NCBI GenBank assembly: GCA_022009775.1
Contig: CP091723.1
Span: forward strand, 1,240,001-1,304,000
Source of the DNA: Christensenella sp.
GTDB taxonomy: Bacteria > Bacillota > Clostridia > Christensenellales > CAG-917
Direction: 5' to 3'
DNA length: 64,000 bases
In this document: positions 1 to 9,808 of the stretch, in pieces
Layout of the letters: every line of letters starts with the position of its first letter
How positions within the stretch are numbered: position 1 is the stretch's first letter
Position numbers and translations under genes: made by a program
Notes under the pieces: generated by a model
Told to the model about the DNA's origin: nothing
What the model saw: the letters and a program-made list of their open reading frames with translations, nothing else
The model's database searches: none

Positions 1-66
1 GAAGACCGCAAAATCGTCGTGGGTTGTCTCGCAAAGGTTATGCGCGACTTGCAAGAAAACAAGTGA
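1..66 (+). CDS. C-terminal tail of a paralog of the next gene (partial)
   Basis: Only the last 21 codons lie in the window, closed by TGA at 64-66. The tail EDRKIVVGCLAKVMRDLQ matches the end of the next gene, EERKIIVKCMAKIMQALV, almost position by position. The two genes are therefore tandem duplicates sharing a short basic C-terminal helix. Function is unknown. The start and the rest of the protein are outside the window. Confidence 0.7.
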   Translation, partial: EDRKIVVGCLAKVMRDLQENK

Positions 67-174
67 ACGTAAATATAATATCGTGACTAAAATTTTTGTA
101 TAAACAAAAACAAGTTCAGTCGGGGGACTTTATTTGCCGACGCTACAATAAAAACATATTGTGAGGATTGTAAG

Positions 175-914
175 ATGTTTGGAAAGAAGAAAAAAAACAA
201 GCGCAACTTGAAGCAGAACGTGCAAAACAACTCGCTCTGGAACAAGAGCAGGCTGCAAAGCAGCATCCTGTAGAAGAGCCGAAGCCTGAAGAAGAGAAAA
301 TCTTCCTTGAAAGCGAAATCATCGAAGACGACGACACCGCACAAGAAGGCGAACTCGAAGCGGTTGCGTACGCTGAAAAACAAGATAAAGGCGAAGATCT
401 CGTTGCCGTGCCCGTTGACGACGTAGTCGAAGAAAAGACTGAGCAACAGGCAGAGACCGTCGAAGATGTCAAGAGCGAAGAAACGCCCGTACAAGAAGAG
501 ATTGAACAATCCGAGCAAGTCGAAACGCCTGCTCCCGAAACCGTTGAAGACGAAAAAGTCGAAGAGACGGTGGACGAAGATGCGCAAGAAACCAAAGAAA
601 CGGAAGAAAATGAAGACGAGCATGTCGAAGAAGAATCCGCAGTCGAGCAAGGCGCAACCGACGAACAACAGGAAGAAATTGTTTACGTCGTGGACGGACC
701 GGAAGAAGACGACGAAATCGTCAAACCCGCAAAACTCGTCAAGTTGCCCAATCTCGTCGATTATATGCTTTCGCTCAACATGTCCAAGCAGATGAAGATG
801 AACGTCGCCATGCTTCTTCTTTCCGCATACAAGAAATATAAAGACATTCCCGAAGAGAGAAAGATTATCGTCAAGTGCATGGCAAAGATTATGCAAGCAC
901 TCGTTCAAGGCTGA
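175..914 (+). CDS. Acidic low-complexity protein with conserved C-terminal helical domain, frameshifted near the start
   Basis: I do not recognise the family. The only sensible start is ATG 175, preceded by AGGATTG about 8 bases upstream, giving MFGKKKK. That frame hits a stop at once, while the long coding frame from about 192 has no start codon before 408 and is closed by TAA at 171. The two frames join at a run of eight A (190-197), where nine would give one 246-residue protein. It has a Lys/Gln/Glu-rich N-terminus, a long Glu/Asp/Val/Thr-rich disordered middle and a C-terminal domain of about 55 residues (LVDYMLSLNMSKQMKMNV onward) shared with the upstream paralog. No signal peptide or membrane segment is visible. 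The break could be an assembly error, slippage or phase variation. Confidence 0.6.
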
Positions 915-939
915 TATAAGCGCGGCTAAAAGTGATTTG

Positions 940-975
940 AAAGACCCAAGCCGAGAAATCGGTTTGGGTCTTTTT
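940..975 (+). terminator. Intrinsic terminator
   Basis: The stem AAAGACCCAAGCCGA pairs with TCGGTTTGGGTCTTT around a GAAA loop and runs into a T tract, 26 bases after the stop of the acidic protein. The rest of the gap up to 1325 shows no gene, only the corA terminator at 1244-1273. Confidence 0.85.
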
Positions 976-1243
976 GTCTGTTTATATGTTTATTATTGGA
1001 AATAATTATTCAAAATACACCGATAGATTATCGGTTGTACAAAGAATCGTGTAAAAATCGGAAGCGAAATCTTCAATTTTTTAATGACGTCCTTATCGTA
1101 ACTTTTGTGTCGGAAAAGGTATTCTATTGACTTTTATTCTTGTTCTATAAAGAATGCAATACGGTCTTGCGAATTGACGAATATGCGGATAGAATGACGG
1201 TTTTTTATATGTGGATAAAAGGCGGATGCTTTTGTGCGACAAT

Positions 1244-1273
1244 GAAAAAGTCGGCTGATATGCCGACTTTTTG
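1244..1273 (-). terminator. Intrinsic terminator of corA
   Basis: AAAAAGTCGGC and GCCGACTTTTT pair around TGATAT. Read on the minus strand, it lies about 50 bases after the corA stop and ends in a T tract. Confidence 0.8.
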
Positions 1274-1324
1274 AAGATATTATCAGACGATAAGTTTGCA
1301 ATTCGATGACGGTTTTGCACTTCG

Positions 1325-2280
1325 TTATTTGAGCATCTTCTTTTTTATGAAGACGATGATGAGCGCAATGCAGATAAGCACGTTTATTCCGACAACAACC
1401 CAGAAGCCCCATTGCTGACCTTCAAACGGAACGCCCGTGTTCATGCCCCAAAGAGCCGCAATCATAGCAGGGGTGTCGACCAAAAGCGTGAGCACCGTGA
1501 GCGTCTTCATAACGACGTTAAGGTTGTTTGAAATGATGGAAGCGTAAGTGTCCATCGTGCCCGACAAAATGTCTCTGTATATGTTTGACATCTCGATTGC
1601 CTGACGGTTTTCGATGAGAACGTCGTCCCAAAGGTCTTCGTCTTCTTCAAAGAATTTCACAAGGCGCGGCACTTTGTCGAGAACGGCGGTGTTTGAACGA
1701 AGAGAAGTGGAAAAGTACACGAGTGATTTTTTCAAGAGAAAGCATCTCGATGAGACCTTCGTTTTTCATTGCCTTTTCAAGTTCCGCCTGAACGCGCTGA
1801 CTTGCTCTGTCTATCTGTTTAAGGTATTGCAGATATTTCTTTGCTATGACGTATTGCAGTTGAAGAAGGAATCTCGTGCGTTTGTGAATGTTGAAATCTT
1901 TGACGTATCTGCCTGCCATAAGGTCGTAGATGATTGACGTTTCGTTAAGACAAACGGTGATTATCGTATTTTCGTTTGAGATAAAACCGAAAGGCAGGGT
2001 GGAATAGGTGTATTTGTCGTCGTCTTCTTCCGTTATCGGAATGTCGGTGACGGCCATAAGCATGTTGTCTTCTTTTTTCGATGTGAGCGCGCTCTTCGGA
2101 GTCCAACGCCGCTTTGACGTACTCTTCGGGAATTTGGGTAGCCTTGCACACCAACTCGATTTCTTTGTCGGTCGGGTTTGACATATGCACCCACTGGTCA
2201 GTGAAATCGTAGCCTTCGACGACAAGGTCGGGCTCAACTTCGACGAGTGATTTGTTGATTTTTTTGTAAACTTGGATCAT
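1325..2280 (-). CDS. corA: CorA family Mg2+/Co2+ transporter, two homopolymer frameshifts
   Basis: CorA proteins form pentameric inner-membrane channels for Mg2+ uptake. The C-terminus has the family signature GMN (within WGMNTGVPF) between two hydrophobic segments and ends in a Lys-rich tail (IKKKMLK). The N-terminal cytosolic domain shows the typical LDSEERAHIE stretch. The gene falls in three frames. The joins are at T6 runs 2073-2078 and 1727-1732 (A6 on the coding strand), and five bases at each restores a continuous protein of about 317 residues, normal for CorA (EERAHIEKEDNMLMAV and SLEKSLVYFSTSL). ATG 2280 (MIQVYKK) is the likely start. The gene diverges from ppdK. Two breaks of identical type in a conserved gene suggest sequence error more than decay. 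Confidence 0.85.
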
Positions 2281-2594
2281 AGTTGGTTTCCGTGGCAAAA
2301 ATACGCCGCGCCAACCGATAAAAAATCAAAGCGCGAGCGCATTCGTGGATATGTGACTACTTCCGGGGTCAGAGTCCATAACGAGATTGCACTCCTTAAA
2401 TTTATTTCGTTTTTAGTTTAACAAATATTTTCCGCTTGCGCAACATATTTTGAAAGACTTTGCACATTTCTTTGTCGCAAAACTTTTTTTGACGTTTTTC
2501 GTGTTTCGGTGACTTGGAACGGGTGGGTATTTCGGCCGTATACGGTGTAGACTATATAAAATATAAAAATACTTTTGTAAGATATATTTTTTTC

Positions 2595-2623
2595 TTGCAA
2601 AATGGCGCGCGTTTTGGTATGAT
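2595..2623 (+). promoter_or_regulatory. Sigma-70 type promoter of ppdK
   Basis: TTGCAA (2595-2600) and TATGAT (2618-2623) are 17 bases apart, 38 bases before the ppdK start. AGGAGG at 2647-2652 is the ribosome site. The remaining divergent gap with corA (2281-2594) shows no gene. Confidence 0.65.
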
Positions 2624-2660
2624 AATTGAGTATAAAAGAAATCTTTAGGAGGACTTCTAA

Positions 2661-5312
2661 ATGCAGAAGAAATATGTTTATCTGTTCACAGAGGGCAATG
2701 CGCAAATGCGTGAGCTTCTCGGTGGCAAAGGTGCAAACCTCGCAGAAATGACCAACATCGGTCTTCCCGTTCCGCAAGGATTCACCATCTCGACGGAAGC
2801 GTGCACTCAATACTATGAAGACGGCAGACACATCAACGATTCCATCAAAGCCGAAATCATGGATTATATTGAGAAACTCGAAGCAATCACCGGCAAGAAA
2901 TTCGGCGATGCAGAAAATCCGCTTCTCGTATCCGTCCGCTCGGGCGCAAGAGCGTCTATGCCTGGCATGATGGACACCATTCTCAACCTCGGTCTCAACG
3001 AGCAAGTCGTGGACGTGCTCGCAAAGAAATCCGGCAATCCCAGATGGGCTTGGGACTGCTACAGACGTTTCATCCAAATGTTCTCCGACGTCGTTATGGA
3101 AGTCGGTAAGAAATACTTTGAAAAACTCATCGACAAGATGAAAGAAGATCGCGGCGTCACTCAAGACGTCGAGCTCAGCGCAGACGATCTCCACGAACTC
3201 GCAGAACAATTCAAAGCAGAGTACAAGGCTCAACTCGGTCAAGACTTCCCGTCCGATCCGAAGGAACAACTCTTCAAGGCAATCGAAGCAGTTTTCCGCA
3301 GCTGGGACAACCCGCGCGCAAACGTTTACCGTATGGACCACGATATCCCGTACAGCTGGGGTACCGCAGTCAACGTGCAAATGATGGCGTTCGGCAACAT
3401 GGGCGACGATTGCGGCACAGGCGTTGCATTCACTCGTAACCCCGCAACCGGCGAAAAAGGTCTCATGGGCGAGTTCCTTATGAACGCACAAGGCGAAGAC
3501 GTCGTCGCAGGCGTTCGCACCCCGATGCCTATCTCCAAGATGGCAGAAGTTCTCCCTGACGTTTATAAACAATTCCAAGACGTTTGCAAGACTTTGGAAA
3601 ATCACTACAAAGACATGCAAGATATGGAATTCACAATTGAAAAGGGCAAACTCTTCATGCTTCAAACAAGAAACGGTAAGCGTACCGCAGCGGCTGCAAT
3701 CCGCATCGCTTGCGACCTTATCGACGAAGGCATGATCAACGAGAAAGAAGCACTTCTTCAAATCGATGCAAAGACTCTCGATATGTTGCTCCACCCGCAA
3801 TTCGACGCAAAGGCACTCAAAGTCGCCGATAAGCAAAACGTCGTCGGCAAGGGTATCGCGGCATCTCCGGGCGCAGCGGCAGGCACTATCGTTTTCACCG
3901 CAGAAGACGCAGTGAAAGAAGGCAAAGCAGGCAAGAAGGTCGTTCTCGTCAGACTCGAAACATCTCCTGAAGACATCGAAGGCATGAAGTATGCACAAGG
4001 CATTCTCACCGTTCGCGGCGGTCAAACTTCTCACGCGGCGGTCGTTGCTCGCGGTATGGGTACCTGCTGCGTATCCGGTTGCGGCGACATCAAGATGCAC
4101 GAAGAAGAGAAGTTCTTCGAACTCGGCGGAAAGGTCTTCCACGAAGGAGACGGTCTCTCTCTCGACGGCACGACGGGCAACATCTACGACACCATTATCA
4201 AGACTGTTCCGGCAGACCCCAACAGCGGTTATTTCGGAAGAATCATGAAACTCGCAGACAAGTACAAAGCACTCGGTGTTCGCACCAATGCGGATACTCC
4301 TCAAGACGCACAACGCGCAGCGGAACTCGGCGCACAAGGTATCGGTCTTGTTCGTACCGAACACATGTTCTTCGGACCGGGCAGAATAGATAAATTCCGT
4401 GAGATGATTTGCTCCGAGACCGTTGAAGAACGCGTCAAAGCACTTGCGGCAATCGAGCCCATGCAACAAGCAGACTTCGAAGGCTTGATGGAAGCACTCA
4501 AAGGCATGCCTGTCACCATTCGTTTCCTGGATCCGCCGCTCCACGAATTCGTTCCGACCGAAGAAAAGGATATCGAATTGCTTGCAAAAGCACAAGGTAA
4601 GACCGTTTCCGAAATCAAACTCATTTGCGACAGTTTGCATGAATTCAACCCGATGATGGGACACAGAGGATGCCGTCTTGCGGTCACGTATCCCGAAATC
4701 GCGGTTATGCAAACCAAGGCTGTCATCAAGGCGGCTATCAACGTCCAAAAACGTCACCCCGACTGGAAGGTGGAACCCGAAATCATGATTCCGCTCGTCG
4801 GCGAAGTCAAAGAATTGAAGTTCTGCAAGAAGACGGTTGTCGACACTGCTGACGCAGTCATCAAAGAAGCAGGCGTCGATCTCAAATACGAAGTCGGCAC
4901 CATGATCGAAATCCCCAGAGCAGCACTCACCGCTGACGAAATCGCAACGGAAGCAGACTTCTTCTGCTTCGGCACAAACGACCTTACTCAAATGACCTTC
5001 GGCTTCAGCCGTGACGATGCAAGCAAGTTCTTGCCCAGCTACTATCAAGCAAAGATCTATGAGTCCGATCCGTTTGCACGTCTCGACACTGTCGGCGTCG
5101 GCAAACTCATGAAGATGGCGGTCACGCTTGGCAAGGGCGCAAACAGCCATTTGCACTGCGGTATCTGCGGCGAACACGGCGGCGATCCTTCTTCCATCGA
5201 ATTCTGCCATGCAATCGGTCTCGATTATGTTTCTTGCTCACCGTTCAGAGTGCCTATCGCACGTCTTGCGGCAGCACAGGCTAATATCCGTAATCCGAGG
5301 GCGACAAAATAA
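2661..5312 (+). CDS. ppdK: Pyruvate, phosphate dikinase
   Basis: This enzyme interconverts pyruvate, ATP and phosphate with phosphoenolpyruvate, AMP and PPi, and serves PPi-linked glycolysis or gluconeogenesis in many anaerobes. The 883-residue length is normal. The N-terminal ATP-grasp part begins KYVYLFTEGNA with the GGKGANLAEM motif. The swivelling phosphohistidine domain carries GGQTSHAAVVARGMG, with catalytic His near residue 458. The C-terminal PEP/pyruvate barrel carries HCGICGEHGGDP, with the active-site Cys region at 833-836. The start is fixed by AGGAGG eight bases upstream. It is a single-gene unit with its own promoter and terminator, and it is intact. A 930-residue open frame lies antisense to it and is a codon-bias shadow. 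Confidence 0.97.
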   Translation: MQKKYVYLFTEGNAQMRELLGGKGANLAEMTNIGLPVPQGFTISTEACTQYYEDGRHINDSIKAEIMDYIEKLEAITGKKFGDAENPLLVSVRSGARASMPGMMDTILNLGLNEQVVDVLAKKSGNPRWAWDCYRRFIQMFSDVVMEVGKKYFEKLIDKMKEDRGVTQDVELSADDLHELAEQFKAEYKAQLGQDFPSDPKEQLFKAIEAVFRSWDNPRANVYRMDHDIPYSWGTAVNVQMMAFGNMGDDCGTGVAFTRNPATGEKGLMGEFLMNAQGEDVVAGVRTPMPISKMAEVLPDVYKQFQDVCKTLENHYKDMQDMEFTIEKGKLFMLQTRNGKRTAAAAIRIACDLIDEGMINEKEALLQIDAKTLDMLLHPQFDAKALKVADKQNVVGKGIAASPGAAAGTIVFTAEDAVKEGKAGKKVVLVRLETSPEDIEGMKYAQGILTVRGGQTSHAAVVARGMGTCCVSGCGDIKMHEEEKFFELGGKVFHEGDGLSLDGTTGNIYDTIIKTVPADPNSGYFGRIMKLADKYKALGVRTNADTPQDAQRAAELGAQGIGLVRTEHMFFGPGRIDKFREMICSETVEERVKALAAIEPMQQADFEGLMEALKGMPVTIRFLDPPLHEFVPTEEKDIELLAKAQGKTVSEIKLICDSLHEFNPMMGHRGCRLAVTYPEIAVMQTKAVIKAAINVQKRHPDWKVEPEIMIPLVGEVKELKFCKKTVVDTADAVIKEAGVDLKYEVGTMIEIPRAALTADEIATEADFFCFGTNDLTQMTFGFSRDDASKFLPSYYQAKIYESDPFARLDTVGVGKLMKMAVTLGKGANSHLHCGICGEHGGDPSSIEFCHAIGLDYVSCSPFRVPIARLAAAQANIRNPRATK

Positions 5313-5356
5313 GTCCTTAAACGGCTAAAAACCACTTTTTAGGTTAAATTTCCATA

Positions 5357-5395
5357 AAAGCAGTCATTCTTGCAACAGAGTGACTGCTTTTTTTT
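5357..5395 (+). terminator. Intrinsic terminator of ppdK
   Basis: AAAGCAGTCA pairs with TGACTGCTTT and is followed by T8. It starts 45 bases after the ppdK stop. Confidence 0.85.
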
Positions 5396-5620
5396 GTTTT
5401 CAAAATGCCAGCGATAACTCAAAAATACACCTAAAATTATGTCGGATTCTAAAAAATGAACACACTGCCGTATGAAAAATATAGGTAATTAGGGGCAACG
5501 TTATGTAGTTTACAAATGGCTGTGGTGTGTCTTGAACGTAGTTGGCGAAAAGGCTTTTATAAAACTCTTTAATTAAGGTCGGGAAATACTTTAGGTTAAA
5601 AAACACTATTGCAAATATCC

Positions 5621-5648
5621 TTGAAATAAGTTATTATAAAAATATAAC
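5621..5648 (+). promoter_or_regulatory. Candidate promoter for the first defence-island gene
   Basis: TTGAAA (5621-5626) and TATAAC (5643-5648) are 16 bases apart. An overlapping alternative is TTGCAA at 5609 with TATTAT at 5632. Nothing else is evident between 5396 and 5718, which is markedly A+T rich. Confidence 0.35.
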
Positions 5649-5718
5649 ATCATGTTGACATATAGAGAACATTTGTTTCTTAATAATAATTATTAACCAA
5701 GGAAGAAAGAGATTAAAA

Positions 5719-6687
5719 ATGAAATCAGGTAAAGCATTTGAAATTTTTGTTAAGAGATTGCTTATGTCCGTTGGTTTTTCAGAGGTTGTGTCCGATGGTT
5801 TATATATTTACGATGCAGCACCAGGGCAAATGATTCAAGGATTGGGAGAGGCTCATAATGCAGATGTCCTTTTGGAACCGCCAGTGCAAACACCATTTTG
5901 TTCATTATCAAGATTATTGATTGAATGTAAAGACTATAGCACGAAGATCGGTCTTAATATAATGAGAGGTGTTTTGGGACTAAAAGAAGATGTGAATCAT
6001 TTTGACATCGTGGATTTAAATGAAATGATTCAACGTCGCAATACAAGAAGAACGGATATTGCATATAAATACAATCGATATTATTATCAGGTTGCAGTAG
6101 CCGCATTAAATGGTTTCACTGTTTCGGCTCAAAAATTTGCAGCGACATATAGAATACCGCTTATAGAATTTAATAAAATGCCATTTTGGAGCAGATTTAT
6201 AGATTTGTTGGAAGAATGCGAAATGAATGTAGGAATCCATGGTGTTTATATGAAACGGAATTCCGATGTATGCGTAAGCGATGAGGTTATAGAGCACAGA
6301 ATAAATAGTATAGCGGATGAAATTGGACGTTCGATGGCTATAGCAATAACCAATTCTGGGCAGTTGTTGTTTTTGTACAGAATTGAAGGCGGCAATGAGC
6401 GTTTTTCTGACAATTTTGAACTACATTGGAACACTTTTCAAAAAAATATTTGGTATTTAAGTTCTGGTAATAGCACATACATTTTTCAATTGCCAGAAGA
6501 TATTATGAAGTTGTGGCTGAGCGAATCTAAAAACGAATTGGAAATGCGCAGAGAAGCTATAAACTGCAAAACGACTTATTTTTCAAACATGGTAGTTTAC
6601 TATATTCAGAACGGAAGGCCAACTATAAAGATGATATCAATTGATAGAGAACAATTGGATAACGCAAAACAACAATTGGAAAAGTGA
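5719..6687 (+). CDS. Putative PD-(D/E)XK endonuclease-like defence protein
   Basis: I do not recognise a named family. The N-terminal 110 residues look like a restriction-endonuclease fold: a basic helix (AFEIFVKRLLMSVGF), then D49 in HNADVLLE, then E69-C-K71 in LLIECKDYS, then a helix with ITRG-like context (IGLNIMRGVLGL). This matches the D...ExK active-site pattern of Mrr/RecB-like nucleases. The C-terminal 200 residues are unassigned. The protein is 322 residues, with no signal peptide. Base composition is more A+T rich than ppdK, in line with acquisition. It sits upstream of an AAA ATPase and a type I restriction operon in the same orientation, which suggests a defence role by context. 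Nuclease activity is inferred only from the motif. Confidence 0.5.
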   Translation: MKSGKAFEIFVKRLLMSVGFSEVVSDGLYIYDAAPGQMIQGLGEAHNADVLLEPPVQTPFCSLSRLLIECKDYSTKIGLNIMRGVLGLKEDVNHFDIVDLNEMIQRRNTRRTDIAYKYNRYYYQVAVAALNGFTVSAQKFAATYRIPLIEFNKMPFWSRFIDLLEECEMNVGIHGVYMKRNSDVCVSDEVIEHRINSIADEIGRSMAIAITNSGQLLFLYRIEGGNERFSDNFELHWNTFQKNIWYLSSGNSTYIFQLPEDIMKLWLSESKNELEMRREAINCKTTYFSNMVVYYIQNGRPTIKMISIDREQLDNAKQQLEK

Positions 6688-6783
6688 AATTATAGGCGAA
6701 AATATTCTTTATTTTCAATATTTGAATATCCGATATTATTCCTTTTTCGACAAAATTAACATCGTTTTTTATTCCTTTTGTTA

Positions 6784-6813
6784 TTGACATTGGCATAAAA
6801 AAGAAAATATAAT
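6784..6813 (+). promoter_or_regulatory. Consensus promoter upstream of the AAA ATPase
   Basis: A perfect TTGACA (6784-6789) and a perfect TATAAT (6808-6813) are 18 bases apart, 31 bases before the ATG. It may also drive the type I operon downstream, as no terminator is visible between the two. Confidence 0.7.
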
Positions 6814-6844
6814 ATCAGTAAGAAATATTTCTTCGAGGAACTTT

Positions 6845-8162
6845 ATGTTAAAAAGAAAAGCATATCAAAAGTTGTTGGAATGGAAGGACACGCATAAGAA
6901 CAATTGCTTGATGGTCAAAGGGGCAAGACAGGTTGGAAAAACTTATCTTATTAGAGAGTTTGGGAAAAAAGAATATAAGAGTTTCATTGAAATTAATTTT
7001 ATTAAAAATCAAGAATTGAAACTCATTTTTGATGGCACATTGGATGCCGAATCCATTTATAAAAGAATGACTGCTATGATAAACGGCGTGCGCCTTACTA
7101 AAGGTAATACTTTAATATTTTTGGATGAGATTCAGGCATGCGGCAATGCGAGAACCGCATTAAAGTTTTTGGCAGAGGACGGACAATTTGATGTCATTAC
7201 ATCCGGCAGTCTACTTGGCTTAACTTATGGTGAAGATGCAGATGAAAACACTGAGGAGCCTGAATCTGTTCCTACCGGATACGAAACATTTTTGACAATG
7301 TATTCGCTTGATTTCGAAGAGTTCCTTTGGGCGGAAGGGTATGAAAATGGTGTTTCATATTTGAAAGAGCTTTTTGATAGGCGAGAAAAAGTGCCGCCAG
7401 TGCTTAATGGAAAATATGAAACACTATTCCGAGAATATATGGTAGTTGGCGGAATGCCCTGAGGTTGTGGCAGATTATGTTGATCATCATGATTTCACAA
7501 GGGTTACGGACATACAGAACAGGATACTTGAAAACTACCGTTTCGATATTTCAAAACACGCAAAGGGTGCAGAAAAAGTTAAGGTGCGCAAATGCTATGA
7601 TGCAGTGCCAAAGCAGCTCGCAAAAGAGATAACAAAGTTCCAGTATTCAACCGTAGAAAAAGGACAAACGAGTAAAAAATATGGCGGAAGTGTACAGTGG
7701 TTGAAAGATTCAAACATTGTTAACCCGTGTTATAATATTCACGAGCCGTACTTGCCATTAATGGCAAATGCAGATGAAAATCAGTTTAAGCTGTATATAA
7801 ATGATACGGGCTTACTGTGTGCAATGTATGGTTTTGAAACAAAAAGAGCAATTCTTGAAAATACAATAAAAGGGAATGCAAAAGGCGGTATTTATGAAAA
7901 TATTATTGCTGAAACATTGGTTAAAAATGGATATGCCCTTTATTACTATAAGCCCGATGATGCAAATGAACTTGAGTTTTTGATGGAAAAAAGCGGTGAA
8001 GTGATACCGGTTGAAGTAAAAGCAGGAAATACCGCAACGAAGTCTCTTAACAGATTTATTGAGACGTATAAACCGTCTATCGCGTATAAAATCGTTGACG
8101 GAAACGTCGGTACGAGCGACGTAAAACTCACTATTCCGCATTACATGGCTATGTTTATTTGA
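6845..8162 (+). CDS. AAA ATPase with DUF4143-type C-terminal domain, one frameshift
   Basis: Proteins of this AAA_14/DUF4143 group are common accessory-region ATPases of unclear job. The N-terminal part has Walker A GARQVGKT (residues 26-33) and Walker B TLIFLDEIQ (about 89-97). The C-terminal part ends with a nuclease-like strand pattern, LEFLMEKSGEVIPVEVKAG, which resembles a PD-(D/E)XK core and is typical of DUF4143. The frame breaks at CCC 7457-7459; two C instead of three joins VVGGMP to EVVADYVDHHDF and gives about 438 residues. A GAGGA ribosome site precedes ATG 6845. The gene lies 57 bases before hsdM and could be cotranscribed with it. A defence role is inferred from position only. 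Confidence 0.75.
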
Positions 8163-8219
8163 GCATAAACGGAAAACGCAAGGTCAACAGAAGAAAATGA
8201 CATTTCACAGGAGAGAAAA

Positions 8220-9797
8220 ATGGCTGATATAAGAAAAGAACAGGAAAGAGCGGAATTGCACAAAATGATTTGGAATGCAGCAACGGATCTTGTACATGCA
8301 GGTGGTGTTGATGCATGGGATTTTAAGCAGTATGTTTTGGGAACAATGTTTTATCGTTATATTTCCGAAAACATTACTGAATACATAAACGAAGGCGAAC
8401 ATGAGACGGGCAACGAATCGTTTGATTATGCAAAGATGTCTGATGAAGAGGCAGAAACGGCAAGAAAAGGTCTTGTCCAGTCAAAAGGCTTTTTTATACT
8501 TCCGTCCGAACTCTTTTGCAATGTCCGAGAGCGAGCTGCGTTGGATGAAAACCTAAATGAAACTCTTGAGAGAGTATTTAAAAATATAGAAAGTTCTGCC
8601 CAAGGCAGTGAAAGCGAGCGTGATTTCAAAGGACTTTTTGCAGACTTTGATGTTAACTCAAATAAACTCGGTGCTACAGTTGCAAAGCGCAATGAAAAGT
8701 TAGTGAAACTGCTTAATACCGTTGCCGAAATGAAGCTTGGGAAGTATCAAGATAATACAATAGACGCTTTTGGCGACGCCTATGAGTATTTGATGAGTAT
8801 GTATGCCAGCAATGCAGGCAAAAAAGGTGGTGAGTTTTTTACTCCGCAAGAAGTGTCGGAACTTTTAACCAAACTTGCAATTGTAGGCAAAACAGAAGTT
8901 AATAAGGTTTATGATCCGGCGTGCGGTTCGGGTTCGCTTCTTTTAAAAGCGGCAAAAATTCTTGGAAAAGATAATATTCGTCAAGGCTTTTTCGGACAAG
9001 AAATCAACATTACGACATACAACCTGTGCCGAATCAACATGTTTTTGCATGATATTGAACCGGACAAATTCGATATAGCACACGGTGACACTCTTATCGA
9101 GCCTGCGCATTGGGATGATGAGCCGTTTGAAGTGATTGTATCGAATCCGCCGTATTCTATTCCTTGGGCAGGGAGTGATAACCCGATTTTAATCAATGAT
9201 GAGCGTTATAGCCCTGCGGGCATTTTAGCTCCGAAATCGAAAGCCGATTTTGCGTTTATAATGCATTCGCTTTCTTGGCTTGCAAGTAACGGAACTGCTG
9301 CGATTGTTTGCTTCCCCGGCATTATGTATCGCGGCGGCGCGGAACAAAAAATAAGAAAATATCTCGTTGACAACAATAAAATAGATTGTGTCATTCAGCT
9401 TCCGAGTAATCTATTTTTCGGCGCGTCAATAGCAACTTGCATTATGGTGCTAAAACACTCAAAAGCTACAAACGATGTGTTGTTTATCGATGCGTCAAAT
9501 GAGTTTGTCAAAGTTACCAACAACAATAAACTTACTGACGAAAACATAGACAGAATTTTGCAGACATATATCAAACGCGAAAACGCAGAACATTTTGCTA
9601 AAATCGTTTCAAATGAGGTTATCGGAAACGAGGAACATAATTATAATCTGTCGGTTTCAACTTACGTTGAGCAAAAGGACACACGTGAAAAAATCGATAT
9701 AGTAAAACTTAACGCCGAATTGAAAGAAATCGTTGCACGAGAGCAAGTTTTGCGCGACGAAATTGATAGAATCATAGCAGAGATAGAGGGAAAATAA
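8220..9797 (+). CDS. hsdM: Type I restriction-modification system, DNA methyltransferase subunit M
   Basis: HsdM is the N6-adenine methyltransferase of a type I complex (M2S, or R2M2S with restriction). The 525-residue protein has the N-terminal helical HsdM domain, then the SAM-binding motif DPACGSGSLLL (from residue 232) and the catalytic motif NPPY (309-312), then a C-terminal coiled tail that contacts HsdS. The length is typical for type IC enzymes. GGAGAG lies seven bases before the ATG. It is intact and is the first gene of an operon interrupted by accessory genes before hsdR. Confidence 0.95.
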   Translation: MADIRKEQERAELHKMIWNAATDLVHAGGVDAWDFKQYVLGTMFYRYISENITEYINEGEHETGNESFDYAKMSDEEAETARKGLVQSKGFFILPSELFCNVRERAALDENLNETLERVFKNIESSAQGSESERDFKGLFADFDVNSNKLGATVAKRNEKLVKLLNTVAEMKLGKYQDNTIDAFGDAYEYLMSMYASNAGKKGGEFFTPQEVSELLTKLAIVGKTEVNKVYDPACGSGSLLLKAAKILGKDNIRQGFFGQEINITTYNLCRINMFLHDIEPDKFDIAHGDTLIEPAHWDDEPFEVIVSNPPYSIPWAGSDNPILINDERYSPAGILAPKSKADFAFIMHSLSWLASNGTAAIVCFPGIMYRGGAEQKIRKYLVDNNKIDCVIQLPSNLFFGASIATCIMVLKHSKATNDVLFIDASNEFVKVTNNNKLTDENIDRILQTYIKRENAEHFAKIVSNEVIGNEEHNYNLSVSTYVEQKDTREKIDIVKLNAELKEIVAREQVLRDEIDRIIAEIEGK

Positions 9798-9808
9798 AAA
9801 CAAATTGT

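Noticed and set aside
87..908. A long minus-strand open frame over the acidic protein
   Set aside because: It is Phe/Leu/Cys rich because it reads Glu/Lys/Asp codons backwards. The plus-strand protein has the start, the terminator and a paralog.
2418..5210. A 930-codon open frame antisense to ppdK
   Set aside because: It is a shadow of biased codon use in ppdK: composition is Cys/Phe/His rich, no family match is visible and no ribosome site supports it.
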